This document shows positions 49,681-58,071 of a stretch of 64,000 nt of DNA, piece by piece. The stretch is from Planctomycetota bacterium. GTDB taxonomy: Bacteria > Planctomycetota > UBA8108 > UBA1146. A program made the translations under genes and the position numbers. The stretch is from NCBI GenBank assembly GCA_016776905.1, contig JADHSM010000017.1:23418-87417 (forward strand), read 5' to 3'. The stretch's first letter is position 1. Every line of letters starts with the position of its first letter. The notes beneath the pieces are model-generated. The model was not told the origin of the DNA, made no database searches, and saw only the letters and a program-made list of their open reading frames with translations.

Positions 49681-49800
49681 TTCGATGACATAAGTGCTTT
49701 AAAATCAGTGACTTACAAATCGATTTTTGAACAAAAAATAGGCCTCCTGGAGAAGGATGAATTGTAATAATAATTGAAAAATTCTCAGTCTTAGTCTTCT
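49681..49800. other. AT-rich element, candidate DNA unwinding element
   Basis: Bases 49681-49740 are about 73 percent and 49741-49800 about 65 percent A+T by hand count, against roughly half elsewhere. Runs such as GATTTTTGAACAAAAAATA and TGTAATAATAATTGAAAAA occur. It lies 14 bp from the first DnaA box, the usual arrangement of an origin opening site. It is probably also the promoter side of dnaN. Confidence 0.6.
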
Positions 49801-49813
49801 AAGCCCCTTTAAG

Positions 49814-49822
49814 TGTGGATAA
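49814..49822 (-). promoter_or_regulatory. DnaA box 1
   Basis: TGTGGATAA on the plus strand, which is TTATCCACA on the minus strand, the perfect DnaA consensus. Confidence 0.85.
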
Positions 49823-49888
49823 AGTCGGCCACGCTTCTGTAAGTCCTTTATTTTATATGTCTTATGTGCCAATGACTTTACTGGCGGC

Positions 49889-49897
49889 TGTGGATAA
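49889..49897 (-). promoter_or_regulatory. DnaA box 2
   Basis: A second perfect TGTGGATAA in the same orientation, 75 bp (about seven helical turns) from the first. Confidence 0.85.
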
Positions 49898-50140
49898 CTT
49901 GAAGGGAGTTGGTGTGGCTTCTGGTGGTGTTCTTAGAGATATCCCCACCGCTCTTGGACTAGGGCCTCATAGCGAGGGTTTCGTCCCCTAGAGATGATCA
50001 GGCGTTCCCGATCTTACGTTCACGTTTTCCACCATCTGTCTTCAGGGCTGTTGGAGTCTCCGCTGTACCCGTTTGCGGGTCCCTCAAAGCAAAGCGTGCT
50101 CACGAGAGCGTTTCGGTGAGGGTTTCGAGAAGGTGTCCGT

Positions 50141-50200
50141 GCGGTCACCTTAGGAAGCATGCGGTCACCTTAGGAAGCATGTGGCCACCTTAGGAACTGC
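50141..50200. repeat. Origin-region repeat A: 20-bp unit, three copies
   Basis: GCGGTCACCTTAGGAAGCAT at 50141-50160 and 50161-50180 (identical), and a diverged copy at 50181-50200. The unit contains GGTCACC, which is self-complementary around its centre. Directly abuts repeat B. Confidence 0.9.
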
Positions 50201-50252
50201 GCGGTGATCCTGCGCGGTGATCCTGCGCGGTGATCTTATGCGGTGCTCTCGG
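50201..50252. repeat. Origin-region repeat B: 13-bp unit, four copies
   Basis: GCGGTGATCCTGC at 50201-50213 and 50214-50226, then GCGGTGATCTTAT and GCGGTGCTCTCGG. Three of four copies carry GATC, spaced 13 bp. The GCGGT core is shared with repeat A. Confidence 0.9.
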
Positions 50253-50367
50253 AAAGCATACTGTGATCTCAGGGAGGAAGAAACAAGTCGAGTTTCAGCC
50301 CTTGTTTTAACCCACACATGGAGAGGGTTTGCCGGATCGGTCGGGATAGTTATCGATGCGTCGCAGC

Positions 50368-50430
50368 GGTCTTCACTGTCTCGTGGTCTTCGCTGTCTCG
50401 TGGTCTTCGCTGTCTCGTCTTTGCTGTCTC
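50368..50430. repeat. Origin-region repeat C: 17-bp unit, three copies plus a partial
   Basis: GGTCTTCACTGTCTCGT at 50368-50384, then GGTCTTCGCTGTCTCGT at 50385-50401 and 50402-50418. A shortened CTTTGCTGTCTC follows at 50419-50430. Confidence 0.9.
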
Positions 50431-50433
50431 CTA

Positions 50434-50493
50434 GAGGAGAGTTGTGAGGAGAGTTGCGAGGAGAGTTGTGAGGAGAGTTGCGAGGAGAGCTGC
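50434..50493. repeat. Origin-region repeat D: 12-bp unit, five copies
   Basis: GAGGAGAGTTGT and GAGGAGAGTTGC alternate through five units, the last with one further change. The array ends 4 bp from the dnaA stop codon. The plus strand is purine-rich, the minus strand pyrimidine-rich. Confidence 0.9.
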
Positions 50494-50497
50494 GAAT

Positions 50498-51844
50498 TTA
50501 TATTTGGCGAAGAGCCGCTTCGAGGGATTCTATATCTCTTCGAAGCGTGGCGTTTCCGCTGACGTTCGTCCTGATCTTATCGATAGAGTGCATGACTGTG
50601 GTGTGGTCTCTGCCGCCGAAGTGTTGGCCGATTTCCCCTAACGAGCAGTCGGTCCAAATGCGTCCAAGGAACATACAGACCTGGCGTGGCAATACGATCG
50701 ACCGAGTTCTTCGCGAGGAGCTGAGTTGCTCGGGCGTCACGGAATAGTATTCACACACCGTCTTTTCAATGGTTGTGAGATCCATTCGCCGAGTTTCAGT
50801 CCCGAACAATTCATCCAGCGCAGAGCTGACATGATCAGGGGTCGCCGAGACGCCTTCATGCAGAATCATGCTTTCTATTCTCAAGACAGCGCCTTCAAGT
50901 TCGCGAACGTTATCGATGATGCGCACTGCTATTTGCTCGACCACTTCCTGGGGAAGTTCGAGGTTTCTGCTCACCATTTTTCGCTGAACGATGGCCATCC
51001 GAGTCTCAAGGTCAGGCGCTTCTAATTGAACGACAAGGCCGAGCCGGAAACGAGACACCAAGCGCTCTGAAAGGCCTTCAATCGCCATAGGTGGGGCGTC
51101 TGAGGTGAGCACGATCTGTTGTTCTCGATTGTAGATGTCGTTGAAAGTATGAAAGAATTCTTCTTGGGTTCGCTCTTTGTCGCAGAGGAATTGAATGTCA
51201 TCGATCAGTAGGGCATCGGCGCTGCGGTAGTGCTCTCGAAAGCGGTCAATCTTTTGTGTTGAAAGAGCAGAGATGAACTCATTCGTGAAAGAGGCGCATG
51301 AAATCACGATCACTTTTTTAAGACCGCGCTCGGCAAGACGATGAGCGATAGCTTGCAAGAGGTGGGTTTTACCAAGCCCTACGGACCCATGTATGAAAAA
51401 TGGATTGTAGGCGTTGCCTGGGTTTTCCGCACACGCAATAGCCGCGGCATGGGCCAGTTGGTTGGATGGTCCCGTGATAAAGTGATCAAAGGTTAATCCA
51501 GGGCGAAGTTTCTCAGGTTGCGAGGGTTGTCCCGATTTGGGATAGGTTTCAGTTTCGGTGTCAGCGACTCTTGATCTAGGGCTGCGACTTTCTAGAAAGT
51601 GATATTGAACTCGCCCCTGACAATCGGGGTGAATTTCAATAGCCGCTTTACGGACGATTTCAGACCAACGCGTTTCGATCACTTGAATTTGAGGTTTGCT
51701 GGGAGCTGTGATTTGAACGGCATCTTCAGAGATGTGGAATTCGATCCCATCGAGCCAGATAGATCGCTCATTTTGGGGAATTTCCCGCCTCAGGACCGTG
51801 AGGAACTGTTCCTCGTGCGATCTGTCTGCGGCGGAAGTGTTCAT
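50498..51844 (-). CDS. dnaA: Chromosomal replication initiator DnaA
   Basis: A 448-residue AAA+ initiator. Domain I (to about 85) is followed by a polar linker (SRSPRSRVADTETETYPKSGQ). The ATPase core has LTFDHFITGPSNQLAHAAA, Walker A GSVGLGKT (153-160), Walker B ALLIDDIQFL and the arginine-finger region LSERLVSRFRLGLVV. Domain IV has the DnaA signature GGRDHTTVMHSIDKI. ATG 51844 has GAGG 6 bp upstream; a GTG four codons earlier is less likely. The intact tRNA-Ser lies 250 bp upstream on the other strand. Confidence 0.97.
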   Translation of the reverse strand: MNTSAADRSHEEQFLTVLRREIPQNERSIWLDGIEFHISEDAVQITAPSKPQIQVIETRWSEIVRKAAIEIHPDCQGRVQYHFLESRSPRSRVADTETETYPKSGQPSQPEKLRPGLTFDHFITGPSNQLAHAAAIACAENPGNAYNPFFIHGSVGLGKTHLLQAIAHRLAERGLKKVIVISCASFTNEFISALSTQKIDRFREHYRSADALLIDDIQFLCDKERTQEEFFHTFNDIYNREQQIVLTSDAPPMAIEGLSERLVSRFRLGLVVQLEAPDLETRMAIVQRKMVSRNLELPQEVVEQIAVRIIDNVRELEGAVLRIESMILHEGVSATPDHVSSALDELFGTETRRMDLTTIEKTVCEYYSVTPEQLSSSRRTRSIVLPRQVCMFLGRIWTDCSLGEIGQHFGGRDHTTVMHSIDKIRTNVSGNATLRRDIESLEAALRQI

Positions 51845-52092
51845 GGTCGACCTCACGTACTATTTTCTAAATAAGGCTTCTGCGAAGATGGTGAAGAGTA
51901 ACGAGAATATCTGCCTTGATGCAAGGGGTCGTTCTGACATCGGGTTCGCTTGTCAGGATCAGCTAGGGTGGCTAACATACTCTCTCTGTCATGAAAGAAT
52001 ACGCTTCTTGTCAGTTAGCAGCGATGAAGGGCGACATTTCAGTCGCTTGGCCATGAAGGCCCGTTTCTGCTCATCTCGATCTGATAGTGTGC

Positions 52093-52182
<90 letters not shown>

Positions 52183-52188
52183 GTCATA

Positions 52189-52224
52189 TTCTCAGCATTG
52201 TGCTCGTTCTCAGAGTTGTGCTCG
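52189..52224. repeat. 18-bp tandem repeat just after tRNA-Ser
   Basis: TTCTCAGCATTGTGCTCG (52189-52206) is followed at once by TTCTCAGAGTTGTGCTCG (52207-52224); 16 of 18 positions agree. It starts 7 bp after the tRNA 3' end. The rest of the gap to 52404 shows no further gene. Confidence 0.75.
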
Positions 52225-52404
52225 GTTCAGCGAGCTGCTTTTTGTGCCAGCGGTTGTGGGGTGCTTGCGCTGCACTGCTGTGCTGAGCGGCTTGTAGCGG
52301 TATACCTCACCGTCGGATGAAAGACTGAGATTGTCGACGATGCGGGCCCCCTACGGGGAGTGTGGATTTCTTCTTGTCTCATCGTTCTTGTCTCAAGGGG
52401 GTCG

Positions 52405-53112
52405 ATGTCCTCTTCAATACAAATTCTTGCCTATGACGAGACTCCACTCGGGGTTTTGTGCTTACGTAGGCGGGAGCTCCTCTCTCGACCCGGCACGTTT
52501 GTGACTGAGATCACTCTGAATCACGAGTTCTTGATGTCGAGTTATCACACCGATTCGGAGAGAGCTCTGTCACGAATTGGAATCGAGATGCACGGCGGCA
52601 CTGATCTCGATGTGATGGTCGGCGGACTAGGGCTGGGTTACACCGCGAAGGCAGCGCTGGATACGGGGCAGGTTCAGTCCTTAGAGGTGGTAGAAATTCT
52701 GCCTCAGGTGATCGCTTGGCTGCAGGATGGTCTTGTCCCCTTATCAGAAGAGCTGAATAAAGACGATCGATTTGCCGCGGGCGAGGGCGATGCCTATCAG
52801 CGCTTAGCCGGCCCCCCAGCGACTCGACATGACCTTATTCTTATCGATATCGATCATTCTCCGGATGATCGATTGGGTACGGTAGATGCGAGCTTCTACA
52901 GCGAGGCGGGCCTTCGGAGTGCTCACCAACACCTGCAAGAGGGCGGGGTTCTAGGGGTCTGGTCCTACGAAGAGAGCGACTCTCTAACAGCAGCGATGAA
53001 TCAGGTTTTCGATGAGGTCCAAGTAGAACCAGTGCGACACGAGAATGAACTGATCGACCAGGTCCAGACCGATTGGCTCTACTTCGGAAAGCGTAGATCT
53101 ATCAATTCGTGA
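52405..53112 (+). CDS. Spermidine-synthase-like methyltransferase-fold protein
   Basis: A 235-residue Rossmann-fold protein. The nucleotide motif DLDVMVGGLGLGYTAKAALDTG is followed by LEVVEILPQVIAWLQ and the substrate-site-like DLILIDIDHSPDDRL, the pattern of the spermine/spermidine synthase superfamily. The usual catalytic GGG/D-E-D set is altered, so it need not make polyamines. ATG 52405 is placed by AAGGGGG 3 bp upstream; an ATG 15 codons earlier lacks a ribosome site. No partner speD (S-adenosylmethionine decarboxylase) gene lies near. Confidence 0.75.
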   Translation: MSSSIQILAYDETPLGVLCLRRRELLSRPGTFVTEITLNHEFLMSSYHTDSERALSRIGIEMHGGTDLDVMVGGLGLGYTAKAALDTGQVQSLEVVEILPQVIAWLQDGLVPLSEELNKDDRFAAGEGDAYQRLAGPPATRHDLILIDIDHSPDDRLGTVDASFYSEAGLRSAHQHLQEGGVLGVWSYEESDSLTAAMNQVFDEVQVEPVRHENELIDQVQTDWLYFGKRRSINS

Positions 53113-53151
53113 GAGCTGCGGTCGGTAAAATATCGAGGCGCAAAAATTGGA

Positions 53152-53616
53152 CTAAGACGGGTTTTGGCAGGCCCCGGTTTCATTTTTACAACATCGTTTG
53201 CTACAACGTCGGTTGCCCCAATGAGCAGCGATGAGAAAGCCGCTTCCGGCAACAGTGGCGACCCCTGCTGGGGGCCAGTGCAGTTTCATCGCCCCGTCTG
53301 TATCTGTCACGATGGAGGGGCAGCAGTCACAAGGTTCATGGATGGCCACCACATCGAGCGGGTCAGAGAAGTTTGCTTCTGCGGTTTCTGGGATATACGG
53401 CAGGGCACTGCCGAAAAGAATAAACAAGATTCCAACCAGGGCAGAATAGAGCACCCATTTGCTGCGGTGTTTTTGGTATCCGAAGATCACAACAGTGAGC
53501 GCCAATGGAACAACGCCGATGCCATCGTTCGCGAAGAGTTGCAACACTGGGACCGTCATGCCGATGTTTGGCAGGGATTCGCAGTATTGTTGTCCGTTCG
53601 ATCGGTGGGAGTTCAA
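53152..53616 (-). pseudogene. Decayed merC-like gene, paralogue of 57064-57639
   Basis: The C-terminal 130 codons match the intact MerC-like protein at 57064-57639 closely, from LP...[21 protein letters not shown] through [12 protein letters not shown]...[27 protein letters not shown] to NETGACQN. The first membrane segments are lost. Upstream of codon 25 or so the frame gives a hydrophilic string ([13 protein letters not shown]), with no ATG before an in-frame TGA 150 bp further up. The DNA of the two copies is also clearly similar (for example GTTTTGGCAGGCCCCGGTTT at both 3' ends). A shortened but expressed protein starting at the inner ATG cannot be excluded. Confidence 0.6.
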
Positions 53617-54247
53617 GGCGATCAGCGAACCTATGAGGCTACCGCTGCACTCAGGATTGTAGAATCCATCGACAGCATGACCGCCGACTGGATTTCCTTC
53701 TCAGTTCCACTTTGATTTCTTGCCCAGATACAGAAAAATGTGTCATCACCGTGAATGCAGATTTGAAGATCAGTAACTGAAGTGAGATGAAATGGTCACC
53801 GAATTCCGTGGTTCGATCACTGGCAAGGGCCTGAAAATCGGGATTGTTACTTCCCGATTCAGCGGGGAACCTTGCGACCGTCTTCTCGCATCAGCTCTAA
53901 GCAGACTTGAGGAACTTGAAGTAGCCAGTGACGACATCACCACCACCTCAGTACCCGAAGCCTGCGAAATACCGCGAGTTGTCCGCGAGATGGTGGATGG
54001 CAAACCCTCGACCTTCGATGCCATCATCACTTTAGGTTGTGTTATTCGTGGAGAAACACCCCACTTCGATTTCGTTGCTGGCCCATGTGCGGATGCCTTG
54101 ATGAAGATTCAATGCGAATACAATTCCTTGAACATACTCTGCCCGCCGATCATCTTTGGAGTCCTCACTACAGACAATCGTGAACAAGAGATGGCCCTGA
54201 GCGGCGGAGATCACAGCGATAAAGGCCGTGACTGTGCTGAAGCGGCG

Positions 54248-54339
<92 letters not shown>

Positions 54340-54434
54340 ATCCCAGCCCGTTTTCAACTCACAACTACGCCGGGTTCCTGTCCCGAACCACTCGCGTTGC
54401 TGACTCGCCCCTAGAGGGTTTTTCTTGAATCTAT

Positions 54435-54452
54435 ATGATAATCGATTATCAT
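54435..54452. promoter_or_regulatory. Zur/Fur-type operator upstream of the CobW operon
   Basis: Perfect palindrome ATGATAATCGATTATCAT. Its 16-bp core TGATAATCGATTATCA is repeated exactly at 61723-61738 upstream of the ABC-zur-merC operon. The GATAAT...ATTATC pattern is typical of Fur-family operators. It lies about 105 bp before the cobW start. Confidence 0.8.
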
Positions 54453-54555
54453 TTCTTAAGTGTTTGTTGGAACTTTTGCTCCCAGGCGGGGTTTCAGCCG
54501 CAAAACCTCTGAAATTGCCAAGGAACTCTGTATTCAGGAAAGAGAAGCAATCCCA

Positions 54556-55779
54556 ATGGAATCCAACACTCTCGATTCACGCCTCCCGGTCACCGTGCTT
54601 TCCGGGTTTTTGGGCGCAGGAAAAACCACCCTTCTCAATCAGATCCTCAACAACCGTGAGGGGCGAAGGGTCGCGGTCATCGTCAACGACATGAGTGAAG
54701 TCAACATCGATGCCGCCCTCGTTGAAAAAGGGGGCGCGGAGCTTTCGCGTACCGAAGAGCAGTTGGTCGAAATGTCGAATGGCTGTATTTGCTGCACCTT
54801 GAGAGATGACCTCCTCGCCGAAGTCTCGCGCATGGCCCAGGAGAATCGCTTTGACTATCTCCTGATTGAGTCGACCGGAATATCAGAACCAATCCCCGTG
54901 GCCCAGACCTTCACCTTTGAGGATGAAGAGGGGGTCAGTCTTGGCCAGGTATCCCGCCTCGACACCATGGTGACAGTCGTCGATGCCGCCAACTTTCTGA
55001 AGGACTACCAGAAGGGGGATTCCCTCCGGAATCGTGGGGAGTCCCTCGGAGAAGAAGATGAGCGCACGGTTACCGATCTGCTGATTGATCAGATTGAGTT
55101 TGCCGACGTGATCCTGCTCAACAAATGCGATTTGGTCAGTGAAGAAGTGGCGGCTGAGGTTGAGGGAATCCTGAAGGCCCTGAATCGTGGGGCACAGATC
55201 ATTCGGACCACACGGGGACAGGTTCCGATTTCTCGGGTTCTCGACACCCAACTGTTTGATTACGACGCCGCCACAGAGTCCGCAGGCTGGATCAAGGAAC
55301 TTCAGGGGGAACACACTCCTGAGACAGAAGAGTACGGGATTTCCAGCTTTTGCTATCGTAGCGCCAACCCCTTCGACGCCGACAAACTGTGGGATTTCTT
55401 TCACACCGAGGAAAACTGGAAGGGTGTCGTTCGTTCCAAGGGTTATTTCTGGGTCGCCGCCAATCCCAGCGTGGCCTACGTCTGGTCACAGGCCGGGGGT
55501 GTGAGCAATGTGGAGGCCGAAGGGAACTGGTGGGCCGCTATTCCTCCGGAGCACTGGCCCCACGAAGAGGGAGACCGACCCAATGAAAGAGAAGGTTGGG
55601 ATGATCGGTACGGCGATCGAACCCAGCAGTTGGTTTTCATTGGCCAGAATCTCGATGAGCAAAAAATTCGAGCGGCGCTGGATGATTGTCTCCTCGATGC
55701 AGAAACCCGTGACAAAAACAGCAAGGCATGGATTTATCTCCACAACCCCTTCCCCGAACTGAAGCTCGACGAAGCATGA
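54556..55779 (+). CDS. CobW/ZNG1-type GTPase metallochaperone
   Basis: A 407-residue G3E-family GTPase. Walker A is GFLGAGKTT (17-25). The metal-binding loop NGCICC (75-80) is the CxCC motif of zinc-handling COG0523 proteins, and NKCD is the G4 motif. The CobW C-terminal domain follows ([22 protein letters not shown]...[22 protein letters not shown]). Members deliver zinc or cobalt to client enzymes, and many are repressed by Zur. ATG 54556 is chosen since upstream codons run back toward the operator. The stop overlaps the flavoprotein start (ATGA). Confidence 0.92.
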   Translation: MESNTLDSRLPVTVLSGFLGAGKTTLLNQILNNREGRRVAVIVNDMSEVNIDAALVEKGGAELSRTEEQLVEMSNGCICCTLRDDLLAEVSRMAQENRFDYLLIESTGISEPIPVAQTFTFEDEEGVSLGQVSRLDTMVTVVDAANFLKDYQKGDSLRNRGESLGEEDERTVTDLLIDQIEFADVILLNKCDLVSEEVAAEVEGILKALNRGAQIIRTTRGQVPISRVLDTQLFDYDAATESAGWIKELQGEHTPETEEYGISSFCYRSANPFDADKLWDFFHTEENWKGVVRSKGYFWVAANPSVAYVWSQAGGVSNVEAEGNWWAAIPPEHWPHEEGDRPNEREGWDDRYGDRTQQLVFIGQNLDEQKIRAALDDCLLDAETRDKNSKAWIYLHNPFPELKLDEA

Positions 55780-57056
55780 GCCCGGAGTGGCTGATCGTTG
55801 GCGGCGGAATTCACGGGGTGCATCTCGCAGCCCGTCTGATCATCGAGGTGGGGCTCCAGCCGGATCGTCTCATGATTGTCGATCCAGCGGATCGACTTCT
55901 GGATCGTTGGCAATCCTGTACTGAAGTAACGGGGATGCAGTTTCTCCGTTCGCCGTCGGTGCACCATCTGGATGTTCATCACGCTTCACTTCAGTACTAT
56001 GCGGGAAAGAAACAGATCCGAAAAACCGATGGCTTTGCCGAACCTTATGCCAGGCCGGCCCTGAAGCTGTTCAACGACCATTCTTATCAGCTGATTCAGT
56101 CGCTGGGGCTCGATGCCCTTCACAAAAGAGACCGGGTGGTCTCCAGCAAGCCCCATCGTTCCGGGGTCATGGTTAAACTGGCCAGAGAAGGCTGGCTGGA
56201 GGCTCAAAATGTCATTCTGGCGATAGGTGCCAGTGAGCAGCCCAGCTGGCCCGACTGGGCTCCACGAGGACACGATCGGGTGCACCATATCTTTGACCCT
56301 GGTTTTTCCGGCTGGCCGACGGCGGAGGGTGAAAAGGTCACCGTGGTCGGTGGAGGCATCTCTGCGGCCCAGGTGGCGCTCCGGTTGGCTGAGCGGGGAC
56401 ATCAGGTGCGACTGGTGACCCGTCATGAGTTTCGCGTCCACCAGTTCGACAGTGATCCGGGTTGGCTCGGTCCCCGGGAGCGGGTCGACTTTGATCGACA
56501 GAAGCAGACATCCCGACGCCGTGAAATCATTACCGATGCCCGCCACCGGGGTTCCATTCCTCCTGATGTCTCTCTGGCTCTGCGGAGAGCTCTCCAGGAA
56601 AAGAAAATCCTCTGGGATCAGCAGGGGGTGAAGGAGCTCTTTTCCGGCGACGAAATGCTGGGCGTGCAGTTTGAAGATGGCCGCGTAATGGAAGCTGATC
56701 GGGTCCTTTTGGCGACCGGCTTTTCACCGGTACGGCCCGGGGGGAAATTCATCGATCAGCTGGTCGACTTCGCAGACCTTCCCTGTGCGGAGTGTGGTTT
56801 TCCCATCGTCGACGGGGGCCTGAAGTGGCACAGCAGGGTTCGCGTTACCGGTCCCCTGGCTGAGCTGGAAGTGGGCCCGGTGTCGAGAAACATCGCCGGG
56901 GCGCGCATTGCCGGTGAACGCATCGTCAGCACGGTCAAAGAGCAGTCATGGAAGAAATCGGTGAAGAATTCGATTTCCAATGTCATCCAGGGAAGAGCGG
57001 GGTTTCTTCGTCCGCGGACGAGGAAAACCATCACTCCAACCATTAATTCTGACTAG
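55776..57056 (+). CDS. FAD/NAD(P)-binding oxidoreductase of the lysine/ornithine N-monooxygenase type
   Basis: A 426-residue flavoprotein with an FAD Rossmann motif at the very start ([17 protein letters not shown]). A second dinucleotide motif lies mid-protein ([30 protein letters not shown]), and the ATGFSP block ([13 protein letters not shown]) near residue 330. This matches the SidA/IucD/L-lysine 6-monooxygenase-like family, whose better-known members make hydroxamates for siderophores. It is translationally coupled to the CobW GTPase and under the same operator, so a zinc-starvation role is likely. The DNA is visibly more GC-rich than in the left half of the window. Confidence 0.82.
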   Translation: MSPEWLIVGGGIHGVHLAARLIIEVGLQPDRLMIVDPADRLLDRWQSCTEVTGMQFLRSPSVHHLDVHHASLQYYAGKKQIRKTDGFAEPYARPALKLFNDHSYQLIQSLGLDALHKRDRVVSSKPHRSGVMVKLAREGWLEAQNVILAIGASEQPSWPDWAPRGHDRVHHIFDPGFSGWPTAEGEKVTVVGGGISAAQVALRLAERGHQVRLVTRHEFRVHQFDSDPGWLGPRERVDFDRQKQTSRRREIITDARHRGSIPPDVSLALRRALQEKKILWDQQGVKELFSGDEMLGVQFEDGRVMEADRVLLATGFSPVRPGGKFIDQLVDFADLPCAECGFPIVDGGLKWHSRVRVTGPLAELEVGPVSRNIAGARIAGERIVSTVKEQSWKKSVKNSISNVIQGRAGFLRPRTRKTITPTINSD

Positions 57057-57063
57057 AGACCGA

Positions 57064-57639
57064 TCACGAAACCCTGTTTTGGCAGGCCCCGGTTTCATTT
57101 TCACAACAGCGGTGGCCGCAGCGCCGATTGCCCCAGTGAGCCACAATCAGAAAGCCGCTACCCATGACGGTGGCGATCCCAGCCGGCGGCCAGTGCAGAC
57201 TCATCTCTCCTGAATTATCGGTGACCAGAGAGGGGCAGCAGTCGCAGGGTTCTTCTGCTTCCACAGACACAACATCGAGTGAATCCACATCGAGTGAATC
57301 AGCTGCGAGCTTATTGCTGTCAGCAGGAAGATAAGGCAGGGCGCTTCCCGCCAGGATGCAGGCAATCCCTATCAGGGCCGCAACGGAAACCCACTTCTGA
57401 CGATGTTTTCGGTATCCATGGATCACCACGGTCAGCGCCATGGGGACTACCCAGATTGCCATGAGAGCGTGGGAAGCGGGGTGGGCCCAGATCTCCGCAA
57501 AGGCGGGGAGGGTCAGAAACAGTACCGGTGAAATCAGGCAATGGACAGCACAGGCGGATGAAGCCCAGCCGCCGATTTTGTCCCAGCGCTCTTCTGTGTC
57601 TGTAGAGTTTGTAGATTCAGTGGGGTTTATGTTATTCAT
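57064..57639 (-). CDS. MerC-like four-helix membrane protein
   Basis: A 191-residue membrane protein. Segments are WASSACAVHCLISPVLFLTL (with the paired Cys of the MerC first helix), ALMAIWVVPMALTVVIHGY, VSVAALIGIACILAGSALPYLP and [26 protein letters not shown]. The loop before the last helix is rich in Cys (EPCDCCPS). MerC carries mercuric ions across the membrane, and many homologues in metal operons have other metals. The ATG overlaps the last base of the zur-like stop (TAATG). A 15-bp tandem duplication (57272-57301) gives DSLDVDSLDV. Its position implies zinc handling. Confidence 0.82.
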   Translation of the reverse strand: MNNINPTESTNSTDTEERWDKIGGWASSACAVHCLISPVLFLTLPAFAEIWAHPASHALMAIWVVPMALTVVIHGYRKHRQKWVSVAALIGIACILAGSALPYLPADSNKLAADSLDVDSLDVVSVEAEEPCDCCPSLVTDNSGEMSLHWPPAGIATVMGSGFLIVAHWGNRRCGHRCCENETGACQNRVS

Positions 57640-58019
57640 TAGGCGGCTCGACAATCTGCACATCTTCCATAAAGCAAGATTTCGTGTTTCGTCATTTCAA
57701 ATCCAGAGGGCAGTAGTTTTTCAAGGTTCCTCACGCAACCTTCGACGTCAAAAGCGCGGCTGCAATCTGAGCAGAGGAAGTGATGATGATGGTCTAAGTT
57801 CGCGAGTTCGTATCGAATCGACCCCGATTCAAGTTCCACAGAGATCAACTGACCCTCGTCCACACCCCGTTTCAGAGATCGGTAAACCGTGGCGATACCG
57901 ATGCTTTGGCGGCCTTTTGTCGAGCTCAATCGCTCCCAAATTTCATTGGCCGACATCGGGCCTGAAGAAGCGGTCAGGGTTTGTAGGACCTGTTCGTGTT
58001 TTTTGCTCGATTTACTCAT
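57639..58019 (-). CDS. zur: Fur-family metalloregulator, probably Zur
   Basis: A 126-residue winged-helix repressor. The recognition helix is in SIGIATVYRSLKRGVDEG (39-56). The metal-sensing segment is DHHHHFLCSDC (76-86). The structural zinc site is formed by C83/C86 and C120/C123 (GRCADC). Company with a CobW GTPase and MerC-like protein favours zinc over iron or peroxide sensing, but Fur or PerR cannot be excluded by sequence alone. ATG 58019 is the start; the frame extends 71 codons further into the permease gene. It lies 52 bp after that gene and overlaps merC-like by one base. It probably binds the two identical palindromes. Confidence 0.85.
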   Translation of the reverse strand: MSKSSKKHEQVLQTLTASSGPMSANEIWERLSSTKGRQSIGIATVYRSLKRGVDEGQLISVELESGSIRYELANLDHHHHFLCSDCSRAFDVEGCVRNLEKLLPSGFEMTKHEILLYGRCADCRAA

Positions 58020-58071
58020 CTTGGTAACACTGTTCCTGTTCTGAAATTCATCAAAGTTCAAAAGTGGTTTA

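Larger units (their letters stand above)
49458..50497. other. oriC: Probable chromosomal replication origin (oriC) between dnaA and dnaN
   Basis: This 1040-base gap between dnaA (minus, ends 50498) and dnaN (minus, starts 49457) has no credible gene. It contains two perfect DnaA boxes (49814-49822 and 49889-49897, both TGTGGATAA on the plus strand). An AT-rich stretch beside them (49681-49800, about 70 percent A+T by hand count) could be the unwinding element. Four different families of short tandem repeats fill 50141-50493. The excess of C over G on the plus strand to the left changes to an excess of G over C to the right at this point. Position, boxes and skew agree on oriC. Confidence 0.85.

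Noticed and set aside
50141..50493. Possible CRISPR array
   Set aside because: The units are directly adjacent without unique spacers, differ in length between blocks, and no cas genes are present.
50356..50562. Plus-strand reading frame over repeat D giving an ESCE-ESCE-ESCE peptide
   Set aside because: It is simply the 12-bp array read in frame. It has no convincing ribosome site and continues antisense into dnaA.
53164..53715. 183-codon plus-strand frame opposite the decayed merC-like gene
   Set aside because: The minus-strand translation matches the intact MerC-like paralogue, so the plus-strand frame is a shadow.
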